The notes: a model not told the origin generated them from the sequence alone. DNA of 64,000 nt from UBA12087 sp964370815 (GCA_964370815.1 CAYJKQ010000001.1:186001-250000); one strand, 5' to 3'; positions 50,186 through 59,868 are shown, counted from the stretch's first letter. Numbers and translations are program-made.

Positions 50186-50731
50186 TCATAAAGTTATCAT
50201 TGAGCATGCATCTCCAACTTCATTTGCAAAGCGAAGAAGTTTGTTTTGATCTGGGTGACTGTGAGCACTCATAGCTTGAAAGAACGAGTTCATTACATGT
50301 AGCCATTCTTTACCAATTAAAATAAGAGGTTTCTTAGGAATGGCGTTGATAACCATGAGATTCCAAGTTAGCGATATTTCGGTCAATGTACCCGGACCCC
50401 CTGGGAGAGCCATTGCTACATCACAATTGTAAATCAGCTCATGCAATCGATCTTGTAAAGATCTAAACCTTCGTTCCTCATTAACCCACGAGTTTACCTT
50501 CACAGGTCTCCAACTTTCAATCTGGGAAAATGTTACCCCAATAACATGACCGTTGGCTTCAGCAGCCCCTCGAGAGACAGCTTCCATGGTACCAATATAT
50601 CCACCAGTTAAAACTGAGTGCCCAGCGCGGGCGAGAGTTTCACCAAGAGAATATGCTTGTTGATATGCTTGAGAACCTTTTTTGGGTGAAGAACTTCCGA
50701 AAACTGTTACATTCAATGTTAAATGTCCCAT
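50186..50731 (-). CDS. LOG family protein (TIGR00725/00730-like)
   Basis: A 181-residue Rossmann-fold protein. VTVFGSSSPKKGS at the start, LTGGYIGTMEAVSRGA and MALPGGPGTLTEISLTWN (the PGGxGTxxE nucleotide-binding motif) place it in the LOG/'lysine decarboxylase-like' group. Characterised members are cytokinin-type nucleoside 5'-monophosphate phosphoribohydrolases or nucleotide phosphorylases. It overlaps the MazG-like gene upstream by 13 bases, so both may act on nucleotide pools. Confidence 0.85.
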   Translation of the reverse strand: MGHLTLNVTVFGSSSPKKGSQAYQQAYSLGETLARAGHSVLTGGYIGTMEAVSRGAAEANGHVIGVTFSQIESWRPVKVNSWVNEERRFRSLQDRLHELIYNCDVAMALPGGPGTLTEISLTWNLMVINAIPKKPLILIGKEWLHVMNSFFQAMSAHSHPDQNKLLRFANEVGDACSMITL

Positions 50732-51021
50732 TCACGATTGGAATTGATTGAAAGTTTTTTTAATATTGCATCTTCAAGATCTATTTCCGAAATTGAAGTA
50801 AGTTGAAGTAAATATAATGCAACATCTGCCAATTCATCAGCTAGACGCTCTTTATTAACACAATTTTCTGACCATTGATAAAGTTCAAGTACTTCAGCTG
50901 CTTCCAAATTTAAAGATATAGCCAAGTTTCGGGCAGATTGTAATCGATGACTTTCCGATTTATACCAACCCTTGGATGTTACAAAATTGTGCATTTCCAA
51001 TGTAAGTGTTTTAATGTCCAT
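50719..51021 (-). CDS. MazG-like nucleotide pyrophosphohydrolase
   Basis: About 100 residues, all helical. The metal-binding helices carry LNLEAAEVLELYQW (ExxE) and LADELADVALYLLQL (ExxD), as in MazG/dCTP-pyrophosphatase proteins, which hydrolyse nucleoside triphosphates to monophosphate and pyrophosphate. ATG 51021 (MDIKTLTLEMHNFV) is chosen because the family begins there; the frame is open up to 51084. Translation of the LOG gene begins inside its last codons. Confidence 0.83.
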   Translation of the reverse strand: MDIKTLTLEMHNFVTSKGWYKSESHRLQSARNLAISLNLEAAEVLELYQWSENCVNKERLADELADVALYLLQLTSISEIDLEDAILKKLSINSNREWDI

Positions 51022-51247
51022 AATAATTCCACTGATAATAAAAACGGCTCGCCATATGTCTGGGAGCCGCTGATTCTCAAGCAATCCTTGATTTAGCCAG
51101 ACTTGGTTGGGAAAAACCTGGTGGGAGCTGGAAACGGGGTAGTTTTATTCATAATTGTATTATACCTGAAAGCAATCTTTTCGCAATATGCTACAATTGT
51201 GAAGAACCGATAATAATCGAGAAAAATGTAGTTATGGAGAAATATTA

Positions 51248-53845
51248 ATGCAGCTTATTATGACACATGAACAAGCTGATTTTGATGCCCTGGCATCGTT
51301 GCTTGGTGTCTATTTATTGGATAAAAGCTCAATACCTGTTTTACCTCGAAAATTAAATCGTAACGTTCGATCTTTCTTAACGCTATATGGAGCAGAATTA
51401 CCTTTTATAGATGCAAACGATCTGCAAGTTGGGAAAATTGAATCAGTTACTCTTGTAGATACTCAATCCATAAATACTATCAAGGGGATGGACAGGCATA
51501 CCAAAGTGAGGGTGATAGACCACCACCCAAGTCGTGAAGGTCTACCATCCAATTGGGATGTTACTCACCTTAATACCGGCTCCACAACAACCTACCTCGT
51601 TGAATTAATTTCAGAAGCTCACAGAGATCTATCAGTGGTGCACGCAACGTTATTGTTGTTGGGGATATATGAGGACACAGGGTCTTTAACGTATACCAGT
51701 ACAACTGGAAGAGATGGGCGTGCTGCAGCATACTTGGTCGATCAGGAGGCTGCATTGGAAATTGTAACAAAATATTTAAATCCTCCACTTTCGATAGAAC
51801 AAAAAAAATTCTATGATAAATTAAGTGCGAATGCAAGTATACATAACATGAATGGTCATCACATTATTATTACATATGGGAATATGGATGAATTTAATGA
51901 AGAGATTTCAACACTGGCGCACAAATTGCGAGATTTTTATGATCCGGATGGATTGTTTGTCATAGTATCTACAAATGAAGGAATACGCTTGGTTGCGCGT
52001 TCCACTACCGATCATATAGATGTAGGATCGATAGCTGGTTATTTTGGTGGGGGAGGACATAATAGGGCAGCTGCTGCCTTGATTCAAAAAGATGTAGAAA
52101 ATAATTACGAATATATCTATCAGCAACTGATAGATATATTACCAGATTATGTAACTCCTTCGATCACAGTATCGCAGATAATGTCAGGAAGACCACACTT
52201 ACTCTCACCGAATACATCTGTTGCTGAAGCTTCTCGTCTGATGCAATATTATGGTTATGAAGGATATCCTGTCGTAGATAATGGCAAGGTTGTTGGATTG
52301 TTAACTCGCAAAGTTGTAGATAAAGCCATAAACCATAAATTAAATCTTACGGCAGCAGGTTTGATGGATGCCAATGAAGTCTGGATTGGTCCAGCCGATT
52401 CGATCCAAAAGTTACAATCTTGTATGACCGATAGTGGGTGGGGACAAATACCAGTTGTTGATCCAGAATCGGGTAGTATTATTGGAATTGTTACTCGTAC
52501 CGACCTTTTAAAAATGCTCACCCAAAAACCCGCAAAGAAGGATCGTGGGAATTTGGGAGCTAAATTAGTGAAAGTTCTTCCAGCTAACCATATGGCAATA
52601 ATTCGAATGGTCGCTGAAAAAGCTGTCGAGCTGGGATTTCCAATTTATATTGTAGGTGGTTTTGTAAGAGATCTAATGCTCGATCGCCCAAGTATGGATT
52701 TTGACATTGTAGTTGAAGGTGATGCAATTGAAATGGCAAAGATTGTCGCATCCGAATATGGAGGCAAGGTAACAATCCATAGGCAATTTGGGACGGCAAA
52801 ATGGTATACGGAAAAATCGGGGTTTGAGGGATCGGAGATACCTGAATTTATTGACTTTATCACCGCCAGGATGGAATTTTATTCACACCCCACAGCCTTA
52901 CCAACAATTGAGCGCAGTAGTATAAAGTATGATCTCCACCGGCGCGACTTTACAATAAATACGCTGGCATTGAGACTGGATGGTAGGTATTTCGGAGAAT
53001 TATTTGATTTCTGGGGTGGATTAACCGACATTAAGGTTGGCATAATTCGTGTTTTGCATTCTCTTTCTTTTGTAGAGGATCCAACCCGAATGCTTCGAGC
53101 CATCAGATTTGAGCAACGATTTGGGTTTCGAATTGAAGATCGAACTCTTCAGTTAATGTCGGATGCAAAAGGTTTACTTGGCAATATTTCCGGCGATAGG
53201 ATTCGCCATGAAATAGATTTAATCCTGGAAGAAGAAAAAAATTTCGAATCTCTTTCCCGTCTAGCGGATTTGAATTTGTTGACGGCCATACACACATCAC
53301 TACCATGGAATCAAACAATCGAATTGGAGTTAGTTAATACTATGGCCAAAGAACCCCCCAAAACCTGGGGATTTTCAATAAATATGAATTTATCCTCCGA
53401 AAGAAGAAATTTGATTTATTTGGTCTGGTTATCTAATTTGCCAAAGGATGAGGTGGTATCAGTTTGTAAAAGGTTTAAATTTTCATCATCTTTGCAAAAT
53501 AATATTCAGGCTATTCAAAAAATCGTTCTAACAGTTCCACAAATGGGAAAATACCTTCCATCGCAAGTTTACCGGGAGTTTGATGGAATACCTATATTAG
53601 CATTATATGTTGCTTCCTTGAAGATTGACTCTTCTGCATTAGAATTAATCGAAAAATATATTCTAAATTGGAGAAATATTTCTCCAATAACAAAAGGAGT
53701 AGATTTAATTAATAGAGGATTACCTCCTGGGAAAATCTATCAAAAGATCATTGAGCAATTAAGAACAGCATGGTTGGATGGAGAAATAGGATCTCCTGAA
53801 GAAGAAGCTGCCATGTTGGAAAAAATCATTAATTTCAATCCATAA
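51248..53845 (+). CDS. DHH-CBS-tRNA nucleotidyltransferase fusion
   Basis: An 865-residue three-part protein. Residues about 1-310 form a DHH/DHHA1 phosphoesterase module (THEQADFDALASLLG, VDTQS, VIDHHP and GGGGHNRAAAA). Two CBS domains follow at about 310-425 (VSQIMSGRPHLLSP and GLMDANEVWIGP). From about 450 it is a class II tRNA nucleotidyltransferase/poly(A) polymerase: IVGGFVRDLML, DFDIVVEG, RRDFTINTLALRLDG and EDPTRMLRAIRFEQRF. This architecture is known for A-adding or CCA-adding enzymes in deep-branching bacteria. None of the three complete tRNA genes here encodes CCA, so such activity is needed. Whether it adds CCA or only A cannot be decided by eye. Confidence 0.9.
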   Translation: MQLIMTHEQADFDALASLLGVYLLDKSSIPVLPRKLNRNVRSFLTLYGAELPFIDANDLQVGKIESVTLVDTQSINTIKGMDRHTKVRVIDHHPSREGLPSNWDVTHLNTGSTTTYLVELISEAHRDLSVVHATLLLLGIYEDTGSLTYTSTTGRDGRAAAYLVDQEAALEIVTKYLNPPLSIEQKKFYDKLSANASIHNMNGHHIIITYGNMDEFNEEISTLAHKLRDFYDPDGLFVIVSTNEGIRLVARSTTDHIDVGSIAGYFGGGGHNRAAAALIQKDVENNYEYIYQQLIDILPDYVTPSITVSQIMSGRPHLLSPNTSVAEASRLMQYYGYEGYPVVDNGKVVGLLTRKVVDKAINHKLNLTAAGLMDANEVWIGPADSIQKLQSCMTDSGWGQIPVVDPESGSIIGIVTRTDLLKMLTQKPAKKDRGNLGAKLVKVLPANHMAIIRMVAEKAVELGFPIYIVGGFVRDLMLDRPSMDFDIVVEGDAIEMAKIVASEYGGKVTIHRQFGTAKWYTEKSGFEGSEIPEFIDFITARMEFYSHPTALPTIERSSIKYDLHRRDFTINTLALRLDGRYFGELFDFWGGLTDIKVGIIRVLHSLSFVEDPTRMLRAIRFEQRFGFRIEDRTLQLMSDAKGLLGNISGDRIRHEIDLILEEEKNFESLSRLADLNLLTAIHTSLPWNQTIELELVNTMAKEPPKTWGFSINMNLSSERRNLIYLVWLSNLPKDEVVSVCKRFKFSSSLQNNIQAIQKIVLTVPQMGKYLPSQVYREFDGIPILALYVASLKIDSSALELIEKYILNWRNISPITKGVDLINRGLPPGKIYQKIIEQLRTAWLDGEIGSPEEEAAMLEKIINFNP

Positions 53846-53923
53846 TTTACTGATAGATATCGGCTAAGTATTGCTGCTTTTTCTCTCATAGCATATAATT
53901 CTCTAAAAAAACCATAATTTTTT

Positions 53924-53951
53924 AAGGGGTACTTTTTTTGTACCCTTTTTT
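53924..53951 (+). terminator. Terminator of the nucleotidyltransferase gene
   Basis: AAGGGGTAC-TTTTTTT-GTACCCTT, followed by a T run. The right arm overlaps the -35 of the alaS promoter. Confidence 0.75.
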
Positions 53952-53966
53952 CTATTCAATTATAGT
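53938..53966 (+). promoter_or_regulatory. alaS promoter overlapping the terminator
   Basis: TTGTAC (53938-53943) lies in the terminator stem, then a 17-base spacer and TATAGT (53961-53966). The first in-frame ATG (53976) follows after nine bases; ATG 53988 has GGAGA upstream. Confidence 0.6.
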
Positions 53967-53987
53967 GTAATTATTATGGAGATATTT

Positions 53988-56750
53988 ATGAAAAATAAAC
54001 CAAGTGCTGCGGAAATTCGACGAACCTTCTTAGATTTTTTCTCCGAACAGAGGCATACATTTGTTCCGAGTTCTTCCCTTATACCTGGGAGTGATGCCAC
54101 TTTATTATTCACAAATGCTGGTATGGTTCAATTTAAAGATGTTTTCCTCGGTAAAGATAAGCCCACGTATAATAGGGCAACGAATTCTCAAAAATGTATG
54201 CGTGTAGCCGGTAAGCATAATGATTTGGAAGATGTTGGTAGCGATGATACACATCATACATTTTTTGAAATGCTGGGAAACTGGTCATTTGGTGATTATT
54301 ACAAGAAAGAAGCGATATCCTGGGCGTGGCAATTACTCACAGATGTATGGAAATTACCAAAATCCCAGTTGTACGCTACATGTTTTCAAGATGACCAAGG
54401 TGATATTCCTTCCGATGAAGAAGCAGCAGAAAATTGGCGAAAGCAAGATGGAATGCAATCAGATCATGTTCTGTATTTTGGTCGCAAGGAAAATTTTTGG
54501 GAAATGGCAGAAACTGGTCCTTGCGGACCTTGTTCTGAGATACACATCGACCGGGGAGAGAAATATTGTGATTTAAATAATATTAAAGGTCATCAGTGCA
54601 TGGTTAATGGAGATTGCAAGCGTTTTCTGGAATTGTGGAACCTTGTTTTTATTCAATACAACAGAATAAGTTCTACACAATTAATTCCTCTTCCTGCAAC
54701 GCATGTGGACACTGGAATGGGTTTTGAGCGGATTGTTTCAGTTCTTCAGGAAGTAGACTCTAATTATAAAACCGATTTGTTTTCTCAACCATTGGAAGTT
54801 ATCCGATCGTTGACAGGTGATAATGAAACCCAAATGTTGGCGAATTTCACCCCGTATCGTGTAATTGCTGACCATGCTAGGGCAGCTGCTTTCTTAATTT
54901 CCGACGGAATTGTACCTGGAAATACCGGACGAAATTATGTTTGTAGGATGATCATTAGGAGAGCCGCCCGGTTTGGAACAAAAGTTGGCCTTTATGAACC
55001 ATTCCTGGCGCGTGTTGCAGTTGCATTTGAAAATGTTTATGGTGAATACTTTCCGGAGTTAATTCAAAATCGTCAAATAATCATCGATAATTTGACACGT
55101 GAAGAAGTTCGATTTGAGAGAACAGTGGAGAGTGGCACAACAGTACTTTACTCTTTGTTGAACAATCTTAAAAAATCAAATACAACTACATTATCAGGCG
55201 ATAAAGCATTCGAATTATATGCTACTTACGGTTTACCTTTCGAGATCACACGTGATATTGCCCGTGAACAAGAAATGAATGTTGATGAGTCTGGTTTTCG
55301 CGCGGCAATGGATGACCATCGTATCGCCTCGGGTGGTGGAAAAGCGATGGGTACACTTGGTGGTGAAGATTCTGAGATGTATAACAAGTTAACTAAAGAA
55401 TTAATTCAAGAAGGCAAACTCAGTGAGAATGGCGTTGCATATTATCCTTACCAAACAATGCAAACGAAAGGAAAAATTTTAGCGTTATTAGAAGAAGGTC
55501 AATTGGCTGAAGAAGTATTTATGGGTGCGTCAGTTGCTGTTGTTGTCCCCCAAACAGGTTTTTATGTTGAATCGGGAGGGCAGCTATCCGATGTCGGTCT
55601 GATAAGTGATGTAAATAATGAATGGGAAATAGAAATCCATGAAATGCGTAAACCTTCTGCAGGAATGATCACACACATAGGAGAAGTAATTCGTGGCCAA
55701 CCTAAGGTAGGTGATGAAGCGGTATTGTTGGTTGATCTGGATCGTAGAATGGACATGATGCGTAATCATACAGCTACCCATCTTTTGCATGCAGTTTTAC
55801 AAAAGGTTCTTGGGGCTCATGTACAACAAGCTGGATCCTTGGTTGCTCCTGATAAACTGCGTTTTGATTTTAATCATAGTCATAATATTTCTGAACAACA
55901 ATTACAATTAATTGAAGCGGGTGTCAACAAGGCAATTCTTGCGGATATGCCGGTAGTCGCAACCGAGAAATCGCGCGATCAAGCCATTTCAGAAGGTGCA
56001 ATTGCATTATTTGGGGAAAAATACGGAGATGTTGTCAGAACTATAGCAATTATTGATGAATCCGCAGAAAATAAAAAGATTACAAATTATTCCTATGAAT
56101 TATGTGGCGGAACCCATCTGGAACGTACAGGAAACATTGGAACATTTGTGATCCTTAATGAGGGTTCAGCTGCTTCGGGAATTCGAAGGATAGAAGCTGT
56201 TACTGGTCGAATATCCAATCAAATCATTGCAGATAGATTATTAGATATTAGAAAGGTATCGAAAATTTTATCAAGTGCTCCAGAGGAGATAGTAATTAAA
56301 ATAAAAACCATTCAGGAAGAGTTAAGTGAATCCCATCGACAGATGGTCGAATTACAGACTTCTTTCCTTTTGGAAAAATTTTATTTATTGATGGACAATA
56401 TTCCGTTAATAAGGGATGTTCCGGTCTTGAAAGCAATTTTTGATGGAGCTGAAATTGATACACTCCGCATTATGTGTGATAAATTCCGGAATAAATATAC
56501 CAGCGGAATTGCTGTGCTTGGATCAGTAATTAAGGGGCGCCCTTTGGTTATTGCGACGGTTACAGAAGATATAATAATAAGAGGAATAAAAGCAGGTGAT
56601 TTGGTGAAATATATCGCAGAGATTCTGGGTGGAACTGGTGGAGGAAAACCTTCCTTGGCGCAGGCTGGAGGAAAAGACCCTTCCAAATTGGAAGGTGCCA
56701 TGGAAAGCGTATTCAATTTTATTGAGATGAACTTGAAGCAAAGAACTTAA
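53988..56750 (+). CDS. alaS: Alanyl-tRNA synthetase
   Basis: About 920 residues in the usual AlaRS order: catalytic core (SAAEIRRTFLDFFSEQRH, NAGMVQFKDVFLG, KCMRVAGKHNDLEDVG, MLGNWSFGDY), tRNA-recognition region, editing domain with MRNHTATHLLHAVLQKVLG and ELCGGTHLERTGNIG (zinc ligands His/His/Cys/His), and a C-terminal Gly-rich C-Ala domain (GGTGGGKPSLAQAGG). It charges tRNA(Ala) and edits Ser/Gly. ATG 53988 is preferred because of GGAGA and the family N-terminus; ATG 53976 is in frame and possible for a leaderless mRNA. Confidence 0.95.
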   Translation: MKNKPSAAEIRRTFLDFFSEQRHTFVPSSSLIPGSDATLLFTNAGMVQFKDVFLGKDKPTYNRATNSQKCMRVAGKHNDLEDVGSDDTHHTFFEMLGNWSFGDYYKKEAISWAWQLLTDVWKLPKSQLYATCFQDDQGDIPSDEEAAENWRKQDGMQSDHVLYFGRKENFWEMAETGPCGPCSEIHIDRGEKYCDLNNIKGHQCMVNGDCKRFLELWNLVFIQYNRISSTQLIPLPATHVDTGMGFERIVSVLQEVDSNYKTDLFSQPLEVIRSLTGDNETQMLANFTPYRVIADHARAAAFLISDGIVPGNTGRNYVCRMIIRRAARFGTKVGLYEPFLARVAVAFENVYGEYFPELIQNRQIIIDNLTREEVRFERTVESGTTVLYSLLNNLKKSNTTTLSGDKAFELYATYGLPFEITRDIAREQEMNVDESGFRAAMDDHRIASGGGKAMGTLGGEDSEMYNKLTKELIQEGKLSENGVAYYPYQTMQTKGKILALLEEGQLAEEVFMGASVAVVVPQTGFYVESGGQLSDVGLISDVNNEWEIEIHEMRKPSAGMITHIGEVIRGQPKVGDEAVLLVDLDRRMDMMRNHTATHLLHAVLQKVLGAHVQQAGSLVAPDKLRFDFNHSHNISEQQLQLIEAGVNKAILADMPVVATEKSRDQAISEGAIALFGEKYGDVVRTIAIIDESAENKKITNYSYELCGGTHLERTGNIGTFVILNEGSAASGIRRIEAVTGRISNQIIADRLLDIRKVSKILSSAPEEIVIKIKTIQEELSESHRQMVELQTSFLLEKFYLLMDNIPLIRDVPVLKAIFDGAEIDTLRIMCDKFRNKYTSGIAVLGSVIKGRPLVIATVTEDIIIRGIKAGDLVKYIAEILGGTGGGKPSLAQAGGKDPSKLEGAMESVFNFIEMNLKQRT

Positions 56751-56810
56751 TTGTTATTCTTATTTAGAGAAAATCTACTTTCAGATTCTCATTCTAAGCC
56801 AGGATTGATT

Positions 56811-56816
56811 TATAAT
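56811..56816 (+). promoter_or_regulatory. -10 box before the 56825 start
   Basis: TATAAT, followed after eight bases by ATG 56825. The -35 is not obvious. Confidence 0.5.
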
Positions 56817-56824
56817 CCGGGTGT

Positions 56825-58321
56825 ATGAAGACTCATATAATCCACTTGGATCATGACGATAATGTAGTTTCTATAACAGATAAATTATCGTGGGGAAAAG
56901 CACAGCGAGTCCTTCTGGTGTATCCACATTCTCAGGGATTGAATTTGCGAAAAATTGACTTGTTATTGATAAAGAGAGCAGCGAAAAGGATGGGGTTCTC
57001 GCTGGGAATTGTCTCCAGAACAAAAAGTGTCAAATTACTAGCCCTTGAAGTCAGGATTCCAGTATTCAAATCTATTAAACTTGCTCAGCGAAGAACATGG
57101 GCAGCACTTAGCTCTGGTGAAAAAAAATTCCTTTTCAGAAAATCTGCAACCGAAATTAGAAAAATAGGGTTGGAGGCGAAAATAAAAGAACCTGGATGGA
57201 AAAATAGAATTGGGGTCCGATTATTCTTTTTCTCGTTGGGGGTCTTATCGGTTTTCCTCATCATTCTCCTGTTCATTCCTTCTGCAAAAATAAAACTCAA
57301 TTTGCAAGCCCAAACACAAATGATGATTATTAATCTCAATGTGGATGAGACAGTTGATAATGTAAACCTTTCAGGCATCATTCCTGTTCACAAAAAAAAT
57401 GTTACTGTAGAAGGAATTCGGTTGGTTAACATCAATTCCAGAACCAGCTTACCTGATAAATATTCTGTAGGAAAAATTTTTTTTACAAACTTAACCGAAA
57501 ATAAGGTTAGGATTCCATTAGGATTGATCATTTCACGATTGGATAAGTCAGGTGTTCGATTTGAAGTTATTGAAACGGGAGATTTACAGGCAGGAGTCGG
57601 GCAGACAATAGAATTGCCTGTCCGTGCATTAACTCCTGGACAAGCTGGTAATATGGAAGCAAATTCGCTTGGCTCAATAATTGGGGATCTTGGTACCAGC
57701 CTGTTGGCGATAAATCCAGATCCTACTTTTGGGGGCACTGACCGAATTGCGAAAATGGCTAATGAAAGCGATAGGAATAGTTTATTAAGTCTATTGGAAT
57801 CCGATTTGAGGGTTGAAGCTCTGAAGTCTGCTCAAGAACAACTTGCTAAAGGAGATATTATTCTTCCAGAAACAATAAAAATAAGTGAGATATTAAAGGA
57901 GATCTATGTACCGATCGCGGGTCAACCAGGGGACAGGTTATCCTTGGAACTTAGAGTATCTTATTCGATGCAATATACAGAGTATTCAGATCTGGTAACA
58001 CTTGGTGAGACTGTATTAAATGCTGGCTTACCGGCAGGATATTTGCCTCAGGTGGGAGACAATATTATTTTCAATTTGCTAAAAAACCCAACCACAAATT
58101 CGAATGGCACAACCACATTAAGGTTACAAGCACACCGGAAAATTATTAAAGAAATAAATGGTTTTTATATAACCCGCCTTGTTAAGGGATTATCTACCCA
58201 AGAGGCATACAATATAATAAATGAAAAGTTTGGTCCAGAAACCAAGCCTGTTGTGGAATTATCACCTTCCTGGTGGCCGCGATTACCAATTGTTACTTTG
58301 CGCATAGCCGTATTTGATTGA
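56825..58321 (+). CDS. Membrane-anchored baseplate J/gp47-like protein
   Basis: A 498-residue protein. A cytoplasmic basic domain of about 130 residues is followed by one membrane helix (LFFFSLGVLSVFLIILLFI near residue 140) and a large extracytoplasmic part. The segment with PVRALTPGQAGNMEANSLG resembles the Baseplate_J core (GPAGNVPAG-type), and automated pipelines call similar Chloroflexi proteins baseplate J family. No other phage genes are near, so the label describes fold, not function. Its position 6 bp before ruvX and in line with mltG suggests a conserved operon with a cell-envelope role. The start is placed by the -10 box eight bases upstream. Confidence 0.7.
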   Translation: MKTHIIHLDHDDNVVSITDKLSWGKAQRVLLVYPHSQGLNLRKIDLLLIKRAAKRMGFSLGIVSRTKSVKLLALEVRIPVFKSIKLAQRRTWAALSSGEKKFLFRKSATEIRKIGLEAKIKEPGWKNRIGVRLFFFSLGVLSVFLIILLFIPSAKIKLNLQAQTQMMIINLNVDETVDNVNLSGIIPVHKKNVTVEGIRLVNINSRTSLPDKYSVGKIFFTNLTENKVRIPLGLIISRLDKSGVRFEVIETGDLQAGVGQTIELPVRALTPGQAGNMEANSLGSIIGDLGTSLLAINPDPTFGGTDRIAKMANESDRNSLLSLLESDLRVEALKSAQEQLAKGDIILPETIKISEILKEIYVPIAGQPGDRLSLELRVSYSMQYTEYSDLVTLGETVLNAGLPAGYLPQVGDNIIFNLLKNPTTNSNGTTTLRLQAHRKIIKEINGFYITRLVKGLSTQEAYNIINEKFGPETKPVVELSPSWWPRLPIVTLRIAVFD

Positions 58322-58327
58322 GAAACG

Positions 58328-58759
58328 ATGAAGATAATGTCGATAGATCCGGGTTCCAAGCATATAGGATTGGCTATCAGCGACCCAACTGGATCGATCG
58401 CCAACCCATTGATGATTCTTGAGCATAAATCACGCGAATCTGATACTGATCATATCTCCCAGGAAGTCGTGAAAAATGATATTAAATTGATCATTATCGG
58501 GCAATCTCTGGATGATAATGGAGAACCTACTTATGAAGGAAGACGCTCGATCAGGCTTGCCCAATCCTTGGCTCGTAAAGTCTCAGTTCCAATTAAATTC
58601 TGGAATGAGAATTTTAGTACCCAAGATGCAAGAAGAGCAAGGATTCTGATGGGAGGACCAAGAAAAAAACGTGGCGGCCACATTGATGATCTTGCTGCAT
58701 GTGTGATATTACAATCCTACCTGGATGCACAATCTGTTGAGAAGGAATACTTTGAATGA
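58328..58759 (+). CDS. ruvX: Putative Holliday junction resolvase / pre-16S rRNA nuclease YqgF
   Basis: A 143-residue RNase H-fold protein. SIDPGSKHIGLAISDPTGS carries the first catalytic Asp, GQSLDDNGEPTYEGRRS and WNENFSTQDARR the next conserved acids, and HIDDLAACVILQSYLD the final Asp. YqgF/RuvX matures the 16S rRNA 5' end and has been proposed to resolve Holliday junctions. It overlaps mltG by four bases (ATGA); the yqgF-mltG pairing is common. Confidence 0.92.
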   Translation: MKIMSIDPGSKHIGLAISDPTGSIANPLMILEHKSRESDTDHISQEVVKNDIKLIIIGQSLDDNGEPTYEGRRSIRLAQSLARKVSVPIKFWNENFSTQDARRARILMGGPRKKRGGHIDDLAACVILQSYLDAQSVEKEYFE

Positions 58760-59868
58760 GACGAAATTATTCTTGCATTGGATTATTGCTATTGTTATTA
58801 TTGATCATTCTGATCTTGACAGTTATTTTTTATATCCCTCTTCTCGCAGAGCAATCATATGGTCCTTCCAATCCAGTTCTTAACCTGACAGACCGTTACA
58901 GCTATGCAATTTCTTTATTATGGAGTGGTGGTGACTTGACCTCTCCAGTTCTTCCCGGTGGGGTAGACCAGAATTTTGTTATCGAATCAGGTGATTCGGT
59001 TATTGCGATCAGTGAACATCTGGAATTATCAGGCTTAATAAAGAATTCCAAGATCTTCCGAATTTACTTGGTTTGGAAAGGTCTTGATACATCTGTACAA
59101 GCTGGAAATTATAAACTCAACCCGGGAATGACAGGAATTGAAATAGCATATTCTTTACAGGATGCCACTCCAACAGAAGTTTCATTTAGCGTATGGGCTG
59201 GTTGGCGCATGGAAGAGATTGCCGAATCATTGCCAACTTCAGGATTAAAAATCACACCTGAAGAATTTATGTCTGCTGTCAAAAGTCCAATGAATTTGAT
59301 CGATTTCATGCCTGATAATGCATCCGTGGAAGGTTTCTTGTTCCCGGGCACATACTTACTTCCGCGAGAAACAAATGCTGATCAATTGGTTTCAATTCTG
59401 ATACAAAATTTTTCCTTATATTTAACTTCTGATTTAAAGGAAAACATCCAGCGGCAGGGTTTGGATATTTATCAAGCTGTAATTCTTGCTTCTATTGTTG
59501 AAAGAGAGGCAATCGTTCCAGATGAACAGCCGATGATAGCATCTGTGTTTTATAATCGATTAAACAAAGGAATGAAATTGGATAGTGATCCAACAGTACA
59601 ATATGCAGTCGGTTTTGATGATGAAAAAGAAAATTGGTGGAAAAATCCCCTAACGCTGGAGGATTTAGCTATTGATTCCCCCTACAATACTTATATTTAT
59701 TCCAACCTGCCTCCGTCACCAATTTCGAATCCCAGCTTAAGCGCGCTTCGGGCGGTAGCTTATCCAGCCCAGACGCCATACTTTTATTTCCGAGCACAAT
59801 GCGATGGATCAGGTTTGCATTCCTTCTCAGAAACTTTTGAGCAGCATTTACAGAAAGGGTGTAATTAG
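58756..59868 (+). CDS. mltG: Endolytic murein transglycosylase MltG
   Basis: A 370-residue YceG/MltG protein. One N-terminal membrane helix (LLLLLLLIILILTVIFYI), a LysM-like region (NFVIESGDSVIAISEHLELSGLI) and the catalytic domain with EGFLFPGTY, ILASIVEREA (catalytic Glu), VFYNRLNKGMKLDSDPTVQYA and SPYNTYIYSNLPPSPISNPS. It cuts nascent glycan strands and so sets their length. Translation is coupled to ruvX. Confidence 0.94.
   Translation: MRRNYSCIGLLLLLLLIILILTVIFYIPLLAEQSYGPSNPVLNLTDRYSYAISLLWSGGDLTSPVLPGGVDQNFVIESGDSVIAISEHLELSGLIKNSKIFRIYLVWKGLDTSVQAGNYKLNPGMTGIEIAYSLQDATPTEVSFSVWAGWRMEEIAESLPTSGLKITPEEFMSAVKSPMNLIDFMPDNASVEGFLFPGTYLLPRETNADQLVSILIQNFSLYLTSDLKENIQRQGLDIYQAVILASIVEREAIVPDEQPMIASVFYNRLNKGMKLDSDPTVQYAVGFDDEKENWWKNPLTLEDLAIDSPYNTYIYSNLPPSPISNPSLSALRAVAYPAQTPYFYFRAQCDGSGLHSFSETFEQHLQKGCN

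Noticed and set aside
56825..58321. Prophage or contractile injection system, suggested by the baseplate-J-like protein
   Set aside because: No sheath, tube, spike, tail-fibre or ATPase genes are nearby and the gene is in line with ruvX and mltG.
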